Positions 25,384 to 34,625 are shown, counted from the stretch's first letter. The stretch: DNA of 64,000 nt from an uncultured Lachnospiraceae bacterium (GCA_947626745.1 CANQTF010000001.1:310001-374000), one strand, 5' to 3'. Made by a program: numbers and translations. The notes: a model not told the origin generated them from the letters alone.

Positions 25384-25863
25384 TTACTTGTGGTACGGCT
25401 CTCCGTTTATGATACGGTACGCCCGGTATATCTGCTCCAACAGGATGACGCGCATCAGTTGGTGCGGGAACGTCATTTTAGAAAAGCTGACCGTCAAGTC
25501 AGCTTTCTTCCGTACCTCTTCATGCAGTCCCAGCGAACCGCCTATCACGAACTGGATATGACTCACGCCCTGCGTCCCGAGACGTTCCAGCTGTCCCGCA
25601 AAAGACTCGGAATCGTATTCCCGGCCCCGGATATCCAGTACGGCGACAAAGGCATCCTCCTTGATGTGTCTCAGGATACGGGCCGCCTCCTTTGCCATGA
25701 CAGCCTCGTCCAAGGCTGTGCCTGTCCTGTCCGGCGTCCGCTCATCTTCCACCTGAACGATCTCCAGCTTACAGTATCTGCCGAGCCGCTTCTCATACTC
25801 TGCAACGGCCTCCCTGTAGAAGCCCTCCTTGATCTTCCCGACCGCGATCACCGTTATCTTCAT
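25384..25863 (-). CDS. rlmH: 23S rRNA pseudouridine-1915 methyltransferase RlmH
   Basis: A 159-residue SPOUT methyltransferase of exactly the usual length. It methylates pseudouridine 1915 in helix 69 of 23S rRNA on the assembled ribosome using SAM. Seen are the start MKITVIAVGKIKEGF, the SAM-binding FVIGGSLGLHEEVR and the C-terminal LLEQIYRAYRIINGEPYHK. Its start overlaps the stop of the zinc-ribbon gene (ATGA), so translation is coupled. Confidence 0.97.
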   Translation of the reverse strand: MKITVIAVGKIKEGFYREAVAEYEKRLGRYCKLEIVQVEDERTPDRTGTALDEAVMAKEAARILRHIKEDAFVAVLDIRGREYDSESFAGQLERLGTQGVSHIQFVIGGSLGLHEEVRKKADLTVSFSKMTFPHQLMRVILLEQIYRAYRIINGEPYHK

Positions 25864-26552
25864 TCGCTCTCAAACAACTCCTGATAATACTCGTCCACAA
25901 AATGCGACAAAAGCCCTTGATCCAGATTCAGGAATTTATTGTTGATGATCTCCTTCATCTTGTCAGCGCGCTTGAAATATTTCTGTTCCTCCGGCATGTC
26001 CTCGTCAAACAGCCCAGCGTCGATCTGCTCCGCGTGCAGATTCTCCCGGCACCACTTCTGCAGCTCCGACAGGAGCGTGTCCTCCGACTTCGCCTGCACC
26101 AGAAGGATCTTGGAATTGCGCATGGACACGACGCCGAACACGATGAAGAGAATGAACATGGCGCCCATGATCCCGCACACAAAATAGCGGGTCGTATCGG
26201 CGCTGCGGAAGACGGGCACAACATTCATGAACACGAGGATATCCAGAACGAAGCCCAGAATACCCACAAAAAATAAGGTGTACGCCGATGTGCGGTTGTC
26301 CTCGGCCTGTACGGCGCTGTTGTGATAGGTCTGGTACTCTGCCGGCTTTTCCGTAGGCGTTCCGTCAAACTCGTCCTCCGGAAACACTTCTCCGCTCTCA
26401 AACATAACGGCGGCAGATGCCCGCAATGCCTCCGCCTCGTCCGGACCGCTCTCGCTTTCTTCCTCGAGCTTCTCTACCAGCTCAGCCTGACAATCCGCGC
26501 AGAACTTGATCCCTTCTCTATACTCGTTCTTACATACAGGACACCACGGCAT
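25860..26552 (-). CDS. Zinc-ribbon membrane protein of unknown function
   Basis: A 230-residue protein. The N terminus MPWCPVCKNEYREGIKFCADC holds two CxxC pairs that form a zinc ribbon; then comes an acidic, probably disordered linker and two TM helices (about 95-115 and 130-150). A charged cytoplasmic tail follows that ends in helices. No family name is known to me for the tail. The ATG at 26552 follows AAAGGAG at good spacing, whereas a GTG at 26561 is too close. It starts a unit with rlmH and pdp and has its own promoter. Confidence 0.75.
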   Translation of the reverse strand: MPWCPVCKNEYREGIKFCADCQAELVEKLEEESESGPDEAEALRASAAVMFESGEVFPEDEFDGTPTEKPAEYQTYHNSAVQAEDNRTSAYTLFFVGILGFVLDILVFMNVVPVFRSADTTRYFVCGIMGAMFILFIVFGVVSMRNSKILLVQAKSEDTLLSELQKWCRENLHAEQIDAGLFDEDMPEEQKYFKRADKMKEIINNKFLNLDQGLLSHFVDEYYQELFESE

Positions 26553-26612
26553 GCACGTCACGCTCCTTTATCGTATAAGTAAAATTTACCAATAACGGCA
26601 GATCACAGCTTT

Positions 26613-26641
26613 ATTTTATTATCATTCTGCACAAATTGCAA
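26613..26641 (-). promoter_or_regulatory. Promoter of the zinc-ribbon, rlmH, pdp unit
   Basis: TTGCAA (26636-26641) and TAAAAT (26613-26618) are separated by 17 bases on the minus strand, in the AT-rich gap after the TM1266-like gene. The zinc-ribbon start codon is about 60 bases downstream. Confidence 0.6.
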
Positions 26642-26648
26642 CCCTTTC

Positions 26649-26906
26649 CTAGCCTGCGTCCATAACGTTGGAATAGACCGTCTTGGCGCTGATCCCCGCC
26701 AGTCTGCCGATCTTGCCCGAAAGGGCATTGATGATATCCTGCGGCGCGTCGATCGCAACGCTGATGATATTGATCCCCCGCTTCCGGTATGGGATCCCCA
26801 TCCTGCCGACGATATACTGCCCGTACTCGTGCAGCAGCGCATTCAGTCTGTCCACGCTGTCCGCATTCTCCACAATGATACCGATCAGAGCGATCCTCGT
26901 GTCCAT
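26649..26906 (-). CDS. TM1266-family putative regulator (iron-only hydrogenase system)
   Basis: An 85-residue ferredoxin-like ACT-fold protein. The sequence RIALIGIIVENADSVDRLN and the middle GRMGIPYRKRGINIISV match the TM1266 family, whose members occur with [FeFe]-hydrogenase maturation genes and are thought to be regulators. No hydrogenase or maturase gene lies in this window, so the functional link cannot be tested here. I start it at 26906, eleven bases after GGAG; a GTG three codons upstream is too close to the site. It follows the MORN-repeat gene with a gap of only five bases, suggesting coexpression. Confidence 0.85.
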   Translation of the reverse strand: MDTRIALIGIIVENADSVDRLNALLHEYGQYIVGRMGIPYRKRGINIISVAIDAPQDIINALSGKIGRLAGISAKTVYSNVMDAG

Positions 26907-26911
26907 ATCAG

Positions 26912-28003
26912 TCACTGCTCCTTTTTCAAAAGTTCCTGAATGCCCTGCCCCTTGTTCTCGGACTTATCAATATCCAGACACAGTTCATGGTCTTCCTTGT
27001 TGCGCCACACGGAGCACTCACCGATAGAGCTCATATCCCGCCACAGCGTAAACTTACCTTCCTCGGCGACACCGTCCCACTCCTCTATGTTGCCTATGCG
27101 GTCTACCGTGTATCCGAACATCTCGCCGTCATACAGACCGTTCACAAAACCGCCGACCACATTCTGGAACAGCCGCTCGCCGCCGCCTATCTTAGCGATA
27201 TCCACATCATAATGCTCCGCTCCCTGCCCGTTCGGCAGATCGTCCGCCCACGCCCCGGCATAGCTGTGCGACATGTATTTCCCCATGGCGTTGCGCTTGC
27301 TCTTCTCATTTATGTAAAAACGGAACCATGTGCCGTTTCCGCTTCGCACACCGTTCGACCAATCGCCGTAATAGTAGCTGTTGTCCTCGTAGATCGCAAG
27401 CCCTTTGCCGTCAGGCCTTCCGCTGCCGTTCACATCACCTGTATAATAATAGTTCCCCGTATCTTTCAGCCCCTCCGACAGCTTGACATACCGCCGCAGA
27501 TGCGCAAGATCCCATATGGCCGCCTGATTGTTGTCCGCGAAATAGGGCAGCGCTTCGTTCAGGATAAACTCCTTGCTGTAGGACACGTCGTTCTCGTCCT
27601 CCACATCGACCACCACAGCGGTCTTGTCACTGTCCTCGGCCTTCGGAACGGAGGTCGTATCCTCTTCCCTGCTTTGACTGTCTGCTTCCGTCCGGTCCTC
27701 CAGCGGCTGCGGCGCAACGATGATGGCTTCCCCCGATGTATCGGGCACATAATCGTTCTTCTGCTGCTCCTTCACGTAATCGGCGATATCCTGCTGCGAT
27801 CCGCTGTCGGCATCGGTCTGCACGGAGCCGCCCCGCCTCGGCAGGGACACGGCCAGCGCGATAATACAGATCAAAAGCAGCACGATGATCCCCAGAAGGA
27901 CTGTCGTCATAAACGGCTTCTGCAGCAGACTTTCCCGCTTCCCTTGCGGCTTTTCTTTATATTCTTCTTTCTCTGTGTTATGCTTTCTCTCCATCAGATT
28001 CAT
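26912..28003 (-). CDS. Membrane protein with MORN-like repeats, unknown function
   Basis: A 363-residue protein. After a charged cytoplasmic start there is one TM helix (about 33-55) and an acidic low-complexity linker (about 60-145). The C-terminal region then contains MORN-type motifs: GSGRPDGKGLAIYEDNSYYY, then GDWSNGVRSGNGTWF, and YAGAWADDLPNGQGAEHYD. MORN repeats form elongated beta sheets that often bind lipid or wall polymers. The repeat region would be outside the cell. The ATG at 28003 follows GGGGGTG; an upstream ATG at 28054 has none. A TATAAT box lies upstream, but no good -35 box. Next to the TM1266-like gene. Confidence 0.75.
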   Translation of the reverse strand: MNLMERKHNTEKEEYKEKPQGKRESLLQKPFMTTVLLGIIVLLLICIIALAVSLPRRGGSVQTDADSGSQQDIADYVKEQQKNDYVPDTSGEAIIVAPQPLEDRTEADSQSREEDTTSVPKAEDSDKTAVVVDVEDENDVSYSKEFILNEALPYFADNNQAAIWDLAHLRRYVKLSEGLKDTGNYYYTGDVNGSGRPDGKGLAIYEDNSYYYGDWSNGVRSGNGTWFRFYINEKSKRNAMGKYMSHSYAGAWADDLPNGQGAEHYDVDIAKIGGGERLFQNVVGGFVNGLYDGEMFGYTVDRIGNIEEWDGVAEEGKFTLWRDMSSIGECSVWRNKEDHELCLDIDKSENKGQGIQELLKKEQ

Positions 28004-28164
28004 ATCGTTCACCCCCGCTGTACTTTTATCATTATATTCCCTATTCCTTAACAAACTGTCTGCAAAATTATTAAGATTTTATGTACTGTGGAGCAAGAAG
28101 AGCCCGCCGTTATGGCAGACTCTCCTATCAGACGCATATCGGATACGCTACCCGTATACTCTCT

Positions 28165-29553
28165 CTATTTTGACAGATACTCGTCGATCCCCTTCGCCGC
28201 AGCCTTGCCCGCTCCCATAGCGAGAATGACGGTCGCCGCGCCTGTCACGGCGTCGCCGCCCGCATAGACGCCCTCCTTGGTCGTCCTGCCGAACTCCTCG
28301 TCCGCGACGATACAGTGATATTTATTTACCTCCAGCCCTTCCGTGGTAGATGAGATGAGCGGATTGGGCGAAGTGCCAAGGGACATGATGACCGTATCCA
28401 CGTCCATCGTAAACTCCGACCCTTCGATCACGACAGGGCGTCTCCTGCCCGAAGCGTCAGGCTCGCCAAGCTCCATCCTCACGCACTTGATGCCGCACAC
28501 CCAGCCGTTCTCATCTTCAAGGATCTCCGTCGGGTTCGTCAACAGATCAAAAATAATGCCCTCTTCCTTCGCGTGGTGTACTTCCTCCACACGGGCTGGA
28601 AGCTCCTCCTCGCTGCGGCGGTACACGATATGCACTTCCGCGCCGAGGCGGAGCGCCGTCCTGGCAGCGTCCATCGCCACGTTGCCGCCGCCGACCACCG
28701 CAACCTTCCTGCCGCGCATGATCGGTGTGTTGGACTCCTCGTCGAAAGCCTTCATCAAATTGCTTCTCGTCAGATACTCATTGGCGGAGAACACGCCGTT
28801 GGCCTGTTCACCGGGGATCCCCATGAACTTCGGCAGACCGGCGCCGGAACCGATGAACACCGCCGAGAAGCCTTCCTCCGTGAGCAGTTCGTCTATCGTC
28901 ACGGACTTGCCGACGACCACATTGGTCTCGATCTTGACGCCGAGCGAACGCACATTTTCGATCTCCTTCGCCACAACGTCCTGCTTCGGAAGACGGAATT
29001 CGGGGATACCGTACACAAGCACGCCGCCCGGCTCGTGCAGCGCCTCAAAGATCGTAACATCATACCCCAGCTTCGCCAGATCGCCCGCGCAAGTCAGTCC
29101 GGAAGGCCCGGAACCGATCACCGCCACCTTCTTGCCGTTCTTCTTCTTCGCTCCCTCCGGTTTGATCCCGTTCTCTCGCGCCCAGTCGGCGACAAAGCGC
29201 TCCAGCTTGCCGATAGAGATCGGCTCGCCCTTGATGCCGCGGATACATTTTCCCTCACACTGGCTCTCCTGCGGGCAGACGCGTCCGCAGACCGCCGGAA
29301 GAGAAGAGGCTTCGCTGATGATCTGATAAGCCGCCTCGATATCGCCGTCTTTTACCTTCTCTATAAATCCCGGGATGTTGATCGCCACGGGACAGCCCTT
29401 GATGCACTGTGCGTTTTTGCAGTTGATGCACCGCCCCGCTTCGCACATCGCCTCCTCTTTATCATAACCCAGACATACTTCCTCGAAATTCGCCGCGCGA
29501 ACCTTTGCCTCCTGCTCACGGACAGGCACTTTCTTTAACACATCTGTTTGCAT
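28165..29553 (-). CDS. nfnB: NfnB-like subunit: NADPH-binding flavoprotein with two [4Fe-4S] clusters (GltD family)
   Basis: A 462-residue protein. The N terminus has CINCKNAQCIKGC followed by CGRVCPQESQCEGKC, ligands for two [4Fe-4S] clusters; then an FAD motif (VAVIGSGPSGLTCAGDLAKL) and a pyridine-nucleotide motif (VAVVGGGNVAMDAARTALRL). Alone it would be called glutamate synthase small subunit. No glutamate synthase large subunit is near, and it overlaps nfnA by one base, the arrangement of electron-bifurcating Nfn, which couples NADH and reduced ferredoxin to make NADPH. Homologous pairs have also been called sulfide dehydrogenase SudAB. NfnB is the bifurcating subunit in this complex. 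Confidence 0.88.
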   Translation of the reverse strand: MQTDVLKKVPVREQEAKVRAANFEEVCLGYDKEEAMCEAGRCINCKNAQCIKGCPVAINIPGFIEKVKDGDIEAAYQIISEASSLPAVCGRVCPQESQCEGKCIRGIKGEPISIGKLERFVADWARENGIKPEGAKKKNGKKVAVIGSGPSGLTCAGDLAKLGYDVTIFEALHEPGGVLVYGIPEFRLPKQDVVAKEIENVRSLGVKIETNVVVGKSVTIDELLTEEGFSAVFIGSGAGLPKFMGIPGEQANGVFSANEYLTRSNLMKAFDEESNTPIMRGRKVAVVGGGNVAMDAARTALRLGAEVHIVYRRSEEELPARVEEVHHAKEEGIIFDLLTNPTEILEDENGWVCGIKCVRMELGEPDASGRRRPVVIEGSEFTMDVDTVIMSLGTSPNPLISSTTEGLEVNKYHCIVADEEFGRTTKEGVYAGGDAVTGAATVILAMGAGKAAAKGIDEYLSK

Positions 29554-30443
29554 TAGTCATTACCTCCACAATTTCCGCAGCCGCCGTGATGGGTATCCCC
29601 TTCCTGCGCCTTCAAGAATGCTCTTCCCTCTTTCGTCTTGTAGATCTGCTGACGTTTCATCGCCTGATCGAAATCCACCTTGTGTCCGTCAAATTCAGGA
29701 CCGTCCACACATGCGAACTTTACTTCGCCGTCCACCGTCAGACGACAGGCGCCGCACATGCCCGTGCCGTCCACCATGATCGGATTCATGCTGACGACCG
29801 TGGGCAGATCGTATTTTTTCGTGGTCAGGCAGACAAACTTCATCATGATCATCGGGCCGATGGCAATACACACATCATAGCTTTTGCCTTCCTCCGTGAG
29901 CAGATCGTCTATCACCTTCGTCACCATACCGCTCCTGCCGTAGGAACCGTCGTCGGTCGTCACATAGAGATTGCCCGCCACCGCCTTCATCTCGTCCTCC
30001 ATGATGAGGAGCTCCTTCGTCTTCGCGCCAACGATCACATCCGCATCGATGCCGCGCTCATGCAGCCATTTTACCTGCGGATAGACCGGCGCCGTACCGA
30101 GTCCGCCCGCAACGAACAGGATCTTCTTCTTTCTCAGGCTCTCGATATCCTCACCCACAAGATCGGAGGGACGGCCGAGCGGTCCCACAAAATCATGAAA
30201 ACTGTCTCCTGTCTTCAAATGCCGCATCATCTCCGTCGCGGCGCCCACCACCTGCACGACGATCGTGACCGTTCCCGCCTCTCTGTCGTAATCGCATATC
30301 GTCAGCGGGATGCGCTCCCCGTCCGCATCTGTCCTGACAATGACAAACTGCCCCGGCTGACAGGACTTTGCGACCCGCGGCGCTTCAACGTTCATCAGGT
30401 AGATGTTCGTTGTAAGTTCTTCGGCTTTCAATATCTTGTACAT
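29553..30443 (-). CDS. nfnA: NfnA-like subunit: FAD/NAD-binding with [2Fe-2S] cluster
   Basis: A 296-residue protein of the dihydroorotate dehydrogenase electron-transfer (PyrK-like) family. The FAD-binding part reads PLTICDYDREAGTV and the nucleotide part KKILFVAGGLGTAPVYPQ. Near residues 220-250 MCGACRLTVDGEVKFAC gives cysteines for a [2Fe-2S] cluster. The C terminus HHGGCGNCGGND is Cys- and Gly-rich. With nfnB it makes the NADH-dependent ferredoxin:NADP+ oxidoreductase, a cytoplasmic complex that anaerobes use for redox balance. The ATG at 30443 follows TTAGGAGG. It has its own promoter with an inverted repeat just downstream. Confidence 0.88.
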   Translation of the reverse strand: MYKILKAEELTTNIYLMNVEAPRVAKSCQPGQFVIVRTDADGERIPLTICDYDREAGTVTIVVQVVGAATEMMRHLKTGDSFHDFVGPLGRPSDLVGEDIESLRKKKILFVAGGLGTAPVYPQVKWLHERGIDADVIVGAKTKELLIMEDEMKAVAGNLYVTTDDGSYGRSGMVTKVIDDLLTEEGKSYDVCIAIGPMIMMKFVCLTTKKYDLPTVVSMNPIMVDGTGMCGACRLTVDGEVKFACVDGPEFDGHKVDFDQAMKRQQIYKTKEGRAFLKAQEGDTHHGGCGNCGGND

Positions 30444-30483
30444 TACTGCTTATCCTCCTAACCTGCTATCCCCGGTCAGCCGC

Positions 30484-30507
30484 ATATATGCAACCGCATG
30501 CATATAT
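30484..30507 (-). promoter_or_regulatory. Inverted repeat downstream of the nfnAB promoter
   Basis: Arms ATATATGCA (30484-30492) and TGCATATAT (30499-30507) are perfectly complementary around six bases. The repeat starts about 10 bases after the expected transcription start of nfnAB and 40 bases before its start codon. This position suits a repressor operator or a leader hairpin; the AT-rich arms and lack of a T tract argue against a terminator. Confidence 0.6.
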
Positions 30508-30524
30508 CGGCATACACCCAGTTA

Positions 30525-30553
30525 ATGATATAAGAACTCCATGATTTTTGCAA
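30525..30553 (-). promoter_or_regulatory. Promoter of nfnAB
   Basis: TTGCAA (30548-30553) and TATCAT (30525-30530) are separated by 17 bases on the minus strand. The gap between nfnA and the zinc-ribbon/TPR gene is 150 bases and holds this promoter plus the inverted repeat. Confidence 0.65.
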
Positions 30554-30593
30554 CTGTTTTCCATCAATTACCGCTCGGACAGGCAGCCGCCGC

Positions 30594-32042
30594 TTATAGG
30601 ATAACGGCCATGAAATCGCCGTTTTCATCGTAACCGAGCTGTGCGGCCTCACCCGTATGGATATTGACGAGAAAAACTTTATCCGTGCGGCTCAGTGTAC
30701 CCGTGCCGTCGTCGTAATGCTCGTTGATCGTATAATAATCGTCGCTCTCGCCGATGCGCAGCACAGAACTGAAGCGGTAACTGAACACGCCGCTCTGCCG
30801 TCTGCTGTGTCCCGCGGCGTCTTCCAGATACCCCGTTTCCACCAGCTTTGCTATCAGATCGTTTACCGCCTGTGTCGGCGGGATAGCGTCTTTGAGCCGA
30901 AGCGTGTATGTCCTCGTCGTGATCTCGCTGGAGATACCCTCCTCACTGATATTGACGAATTTAAACAGCGTCGTGCCGAGAGGCATGGGGATCGGCCCCG
31001 TGTATGGCACGCTGTCTGCGGTAGGCTCGGACTCGTCTGTCGTATAGAAGACCTTGCAACCCTCTATCTCCTCCACGGAAATCATCATCGGCTCATCGTA
31101 TTCTCCGCTGTAGAGCGCTATCTCGGGGGGATTCGGCACGGACAGATTGATCGTGTACGTCTTCGTGACGATCTCGCTCTCGATCCCATAATCGTTCACA
31201 AAAAAGGCGCTGACCGTATACTCGCCCGATTCCAAAAAGAGAGGCGCCGTATAGATCTGACTCTCTCTGGTCGGCTTGGAGCCGTCCGTCGTGTAATAGA
31301 TCGTTCCCGACGTATTGGAACTCAGCTTCAACGGGATCACCTCCGCGTAACTTCCCTCCACATAACTGAATTCCGGCGCAAGGGCAAGATAACGCTGGAA
31401 CATATTGACGATGCTCTCATCGGGACAATTCTGCAGCAGCTCGCTGATCTGCTCGTACATACCGTCATTTGCATAGATCGTGATGATCTTGTCGTAGGCT
31501 TCCTCCAGATCCTCATCGGGGAAATCGCCCCGCTCTATGATGCGGGACAGCACACTGACCGCAGACACGTCATCGTGCTGCAGATAATAATAGTCCGCCT
31601 CCAGAAAAAGGAGCTGCGCCACATCGGGATAGTCCTCGTAGGCATCTTCAAGACACGCGATCGCTTCCGCATAGTTCTCCGCGGCGGCATATTCTCTGGC
31701 CCTGTCGATCCGGTAATCCACCGTGTGGATATGGTAGATGTACGCGCCGTAAGCGATCAGCGCAACCGCGAGGATGACGACAAGGCTCACGGCCACCCAT
31801 ATCTTCCGGTCCTCCTCCACGGCGATCTCACCCGCCGCCAGTTCCTCCGCGATCTCCTCATCCTCCCGAGGCGCTTCCTGTGCGTCTTTTCCATCCTGCA
31901 GTGCCGCCAGCGTGGACAAAGTCTCCGTTATGCTGTTTTCAAACTCCGGTTCAAAGTCGGGTACGATCTGAATCTCTTTTCCGCATTTCTCGCAGATAAG
32001 ATGACCCTCCTTCAACTCGTTACCGCATTGTGGGCACTTCAT
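30594..32042 (-). CDS. Zinc-ribbon, TPR and chitobiase-like beta-domain membrane protein
   Basis: A 482-residue protein of mixed design. The N terminus MKCPQCGNELKEGHLICEKC is a zinc ribbon. An acidic linker and a TM helix (about 82-103) follow, then TPR-like helices (about 110-225). Next come two beta domains of about 70 residues, with TIYYTTDGSKPTRESQIYTA and FYTTDESEPTADSVPYTGP; these match the chitobiase C-terminal (Fn3-like) fold. A further C-terminal domain ends in GYDENGDFMAVIL. The zinc ribbon would be inside and the rest outside the cell. Function unknown. The ATG at 32042 follows GGGAG. It is the last gene of a probable spoIIIE, fhs, folD unit, with no obvious link to folate. Confidence 0.8.
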   Translation of the reverse strand: MKCPQCGNELKEGHLICEKCGKEIQIVPDFEPEFENSITETLSTLAALQDGKDAQEAPREDEEIAEELAAGEIAVEEDRKIWVAVSLVVILAVALIAYGAYIYHIHTVDYRIDRAREYAAAENYAEAIACLEDAYEDYPDVAQLLFLEADYYYLQHDDVSAVSVLSRIIERGDFPDEDLEEAYDKIITIYANDGMYEQISELLQNCPDESIVNMFQRYLALAPEFSYVEGSYAEVIPLKLSSNTSGTIYYTTDGSKPTRESQIYTAPLFLESGEYTVSAFFVNDYGIESEIVTKTYTINLSVPNPPEIALYSGEYDEPMMISVEEIEGCKVFYTTDESEPTADSVPYTGPIPMPLGTTLFKFVNISEEGISSEITTRTYTLRLKDAIPPTQAVNDLIAKLVETGYLEDAAGHSRRQSGVFSYRFSSVLRIGESDDYYTINEHYDDGTGTLSRTDKVFLVNIHTGEAAQLGYDENGDFMAVIL

Positions 32043-32077
32043 AAGCGACTCCCTCTCTGTCACTGTCTATCCGCCGG

Positions 32078-32920
32078 TTATCTTTTGCTTCCTGCCTCCA
32101 CACAGTTGTTCATGAGCATGGCGATCGTCATCGGTCCGACACCGCCCGGCACAGGCGTAATGGCGCTGCATACCGGCGCGACATCTTCATAGTCCACATC
32201 TCCGCACAGCTTATTGTTTTCATTCCGGTGAATGCCGACATCGATGACGACCGCCCCCTCCTTGACATAATCCCGCGTGATCATCTTCGGTCTGCCGACG
32301 GCGGCGATCAGAATGTCCGCCCGCCTCGTCACCTCTTTCAGATTGCGCGTCTTGGAATGTGTGACCGTCACCGTTCCGTTCTCTCGCAGCAGAAGAAGCG
32401 CCATGGGCTTGCCGACGATGTTGCTCCTGCCGATCACCACGCACTCCTTCCCGGCTATCTCGATCCCCGAACGCTTGAGGAGCTGAATGATCCCCGCCGG
32501 TGTACAGGACACGAAACCGGGCTGCCCGATGCAGAGCGCCCCGACGCTCTGGGGGTGGAAACCGTCCACATCTTTCTTCGGGTCTATGGCGCGTATCACT
32601 GCGTCCTCGTCTATATGCGCCGGCAGCGGAAGCTGTACCAGAATACCGTTCACCTCCGCTTTCCCGTTCAGTTCCCCGATCAGCGCAAGCAGCTCTTCCT
32701 GCGTGGTCTCCTCCGGCAGCTCATATGCCAATGACTCGATGCCAATGTAGGCGCATGCCTTTTTCTTATTGCCGACGTACACGCTGGAAGCCGGATCGTT
32801 TCCCACTTGGATCACGGCGAGACAGATGCGCACTCCCTCCTCTTTCAGCCGTGTTACCTTTTCCTTCAGTTCTTCCTTGATCTGCGCCGAGATCGCCTTT
32901 CCGTCTATGATATGCGGCAT
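32078..32920 (-). CDS. folD: Methylene-THF dehydrogenase / methenyl-THF cyclohydrolase
   Basis: A 280-residue bifunctional enzyme of normal length. It interconverts 5,10-methylene-THF and 10-formyl-THF with NADP(H). Visible are the active-site region VGNDPASSVYVGNKKKAC with the key Lys, the signature GILVQLPLPAHI, and the nucleotide-binding VIGRSNIVGKPMALLL. The start at 32920 follows AGGAGG. It lies 17 bases after fhs, which makes its product's partner, so the two genes form a one-carbon unit. Confidence 0.97.
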   Translation of the reverse strand: MPHIIDGKAISAQIKEELKEKVTRLKEEGVRICLAVIQVGNDPASSVYVGNKKKACAYIGIESLAYELPEETTQEELLALIGELNGKAEVNGILVQLPLPAHIDEDAVIRAIDPKKDVDGFHPQSVGALCIGQPGFVSCTPAGIIQLLKRSGIEIAGKECVVIGRSNIVGKPMALLLLRENGTVTVTHSKTRNLKEVTRRADILIAAVGRPKMITRDYVKEGAVVIDVGIHRNENNKLCGDVDYEDVAPVCSAITPVPGGVGPMTIAMLMNNCVEAGSKR

Positions 32921-32937
32921 AGCGCTGCCTCCTTTCC

Positions 32938-34608
32938 CTAAAAAAGCCCTGTAATGACGCCGTTTTCGTCCACATCGATCCCGTAAGCCGCCGGCTTCTT
33001 CGGAAGTCCGGGCATTGTCATGACCGTCCCTGTCAGGGCGACCACGAAACCGGCTCCCGCGGAGACATAGACCTCTCTCACATTCATCATGAAGCCTGTG
33101 GGCCGTCCGAGAAGCGTCGGGTCGTCCGAGAGCGAATACTGTGTCTTTGCCATGCAGACCGGCAGACTGCCGAAGCCCAGCTCCTCCAGCTTCTTCAACT
33201 GCCGCTCGGCCGCTGCCGTGTAAGTCACGCCGCCGGCGCCGTAAATTTCCGAAGCGATCTTCCGGATCTTTTCCTTTAACGGCAGATCGTCCTCATAGAG
33301 CACTTTGAACCGGCTCTCCTTCCGCTCCAGCGTCTCCAACACTTTGCGCGCCAGTTCCACGCCGCCGGCGCCGCCTTTCTCCCACACCTCGGAGACGGCG
33401 AACGCACAGCCCCTGTCCTCGCAGAATTTCCGCACATATGCGATCTCCGCATCGGTATCCGTGACAAAGGAATTGAGCGTAACGACGATCGGCACGCCGA
33501 AGGTGTGCAGGTTCTCGATATGCTTCTCCAGATTCACGATGCCCGCCTGCAGCGCCGCCATGTTCTCTGCGGAAAGCGCCTCTTTCGGGACGCCGCCGTT
33601 GTATTTCAGCGCGCGGACGGTAGCTACAAGCACCGCGGCATCCGGCCGCAGTCCGGCCTCACGGCATTTGATGTCGAAAAATTTCTCCGCCCCGAGGTCT
33701 GCGCCGAAGCCCGCCTCCGTGATGACATAGTCCGCCAGCTTCAAGGCTGTCCTGGTGGCGCGGACGGAATTGCAGCCGTGAGCGATGTTCGCAAAGGGCC
33801 CGCCGTGTACGAGCGCCGGCGTATGCTCCAGCGTCTGGATCAGGTTCGGCTTCATGGCATCCTTTAAGAGCGCGGCCATTGCGCCCACCGCATGCAGATC
33901 CGCAGCCGTCACCGGTACGCCCTCGTCATCATAGGCGACGATGATCCTGCCAAGGCGCTCCTTCAGATCCTTCATATCGGAGGCCAGACAGAGGATCGCC
34001 ATGATCTCCGAGGCCACGGTGATGACGAAATGCTCTTCCCGCACGACGCCGTCCGTCTTTCCGCCAAGCCCGATAACCACGTTGCGCAGCGCCCTGTCGT
34101 TCATGTCAAGGCACCGCTTCCACACGATCTGCCTCGGGTCGATATGAAGCGCATTCCCCTGCTGGATATGATTGTCCAGAATGGCTGCCAGCAGATTGTT
34201 TGCGGAGGTGACGGCATGAAAATCCCCGGTAAAATGGAGGTTCAGATCTTCCATAGGCACGACCTGCGCGTATCCGCCGCCCGCCGCGCCGCCCTTGATG
34301 CCGAAGCACGGGCCGAGAGACGGCTCTCTGAGCGCTATGACCGCGCGTTTTCCCAATTTCCCGAAAGCCTGTCCGAGGCCGACGCTCGTCGTCGTCTTGC
34401 CCTCGCCCGCCGGAGTGGGGTTGATCGCCGTCACAAGAATCAGCTTCCCGTCCGGATTGCCTTGTATCCGCTCTATGTACTCGTCCGATATCTTTGCCTT
34501 ATACCTGCCGTACAGCTCCAGATCCTCCGGCTCTATCCCGATCCTGTCCGCCACGTCCGTGATGTTTTCCAGTACGGCTTCCTGCGCAATCTCAATATCT
34601 GTCTTCAC
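32938..34608 (-). CDS. fhs: Formate-tetrahydrofolate ligase
   Basis: A 556-residue enzyme that uses ATP to join formate to THF, giving 10-formyl-THF for purine and formyl-Met synthesis and, in acetogens, for the methyl branch of CO2 fixation. The P-loop-like [20 protein letters not shown] and the family segment [20 protein letters not shown] are clear. The start codon is GTG at 34608, nine bases after AAGGA. It lies 17 bases after the translocase gene. No other acetogenesis genes are in the window, so a role beyond biosynthesis cannot be judged. Confidence 0.97.
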   Translation of the reverse strand: MKTDIEIAQEAVLENITDVADRIGIEPEDLELYGRYKAKISDEYIERIQGNPDGKLILVTAINPTPAGEGKTTTSVGLGQAFGKLGKRAVIALREPSLGPCFGIKGGAAGGGYAQVVPMEDLNLHFTGDFHAVTSANNLLAAILDNHIQQGNALHIDPRQIVWKRCLDMNDRALRNVVIGLGGKTDGVVREEHFVITVASEIMAILCLASDMKDLKERLGRIIVAYDDEGVPVTAADLHAVGAMAALLKDAMKPNLIQTLEHTPALVHGGPFANIAHGCNSVRATRTALKLADYVITEAGFGADLGAEKFFDIKCREAGLRPDAAVLVATVRALKYNGGVPKEALSAENMAALQAGIVNLEKHIENLHTFGVPIVVTLNSFVTDTDAEIAYVRKFCEDRGCAFAVSEVWEKGGAGGVELARKVLETLERKESRFKVLYEDDLPLKEKIRKIASEIYGAGGVTYTAAAERQLKKLEELGFGSLPVCMAKTQYSLSDDPTLLGRPTGFMMNVREVYVSAGAGFVVALTGTVMTMPGLPKKPAAYGIDVDENGVITGLF

Positions 34609-34625
34609 AATCCTGTCCTTCCTTT

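Noticed and set aside
28165..29553. Glutamate synthase small subunit
   Set aside because: No large subunit is near, and the one-base overlap with the PyrK-like gene fits NfnAB much better.
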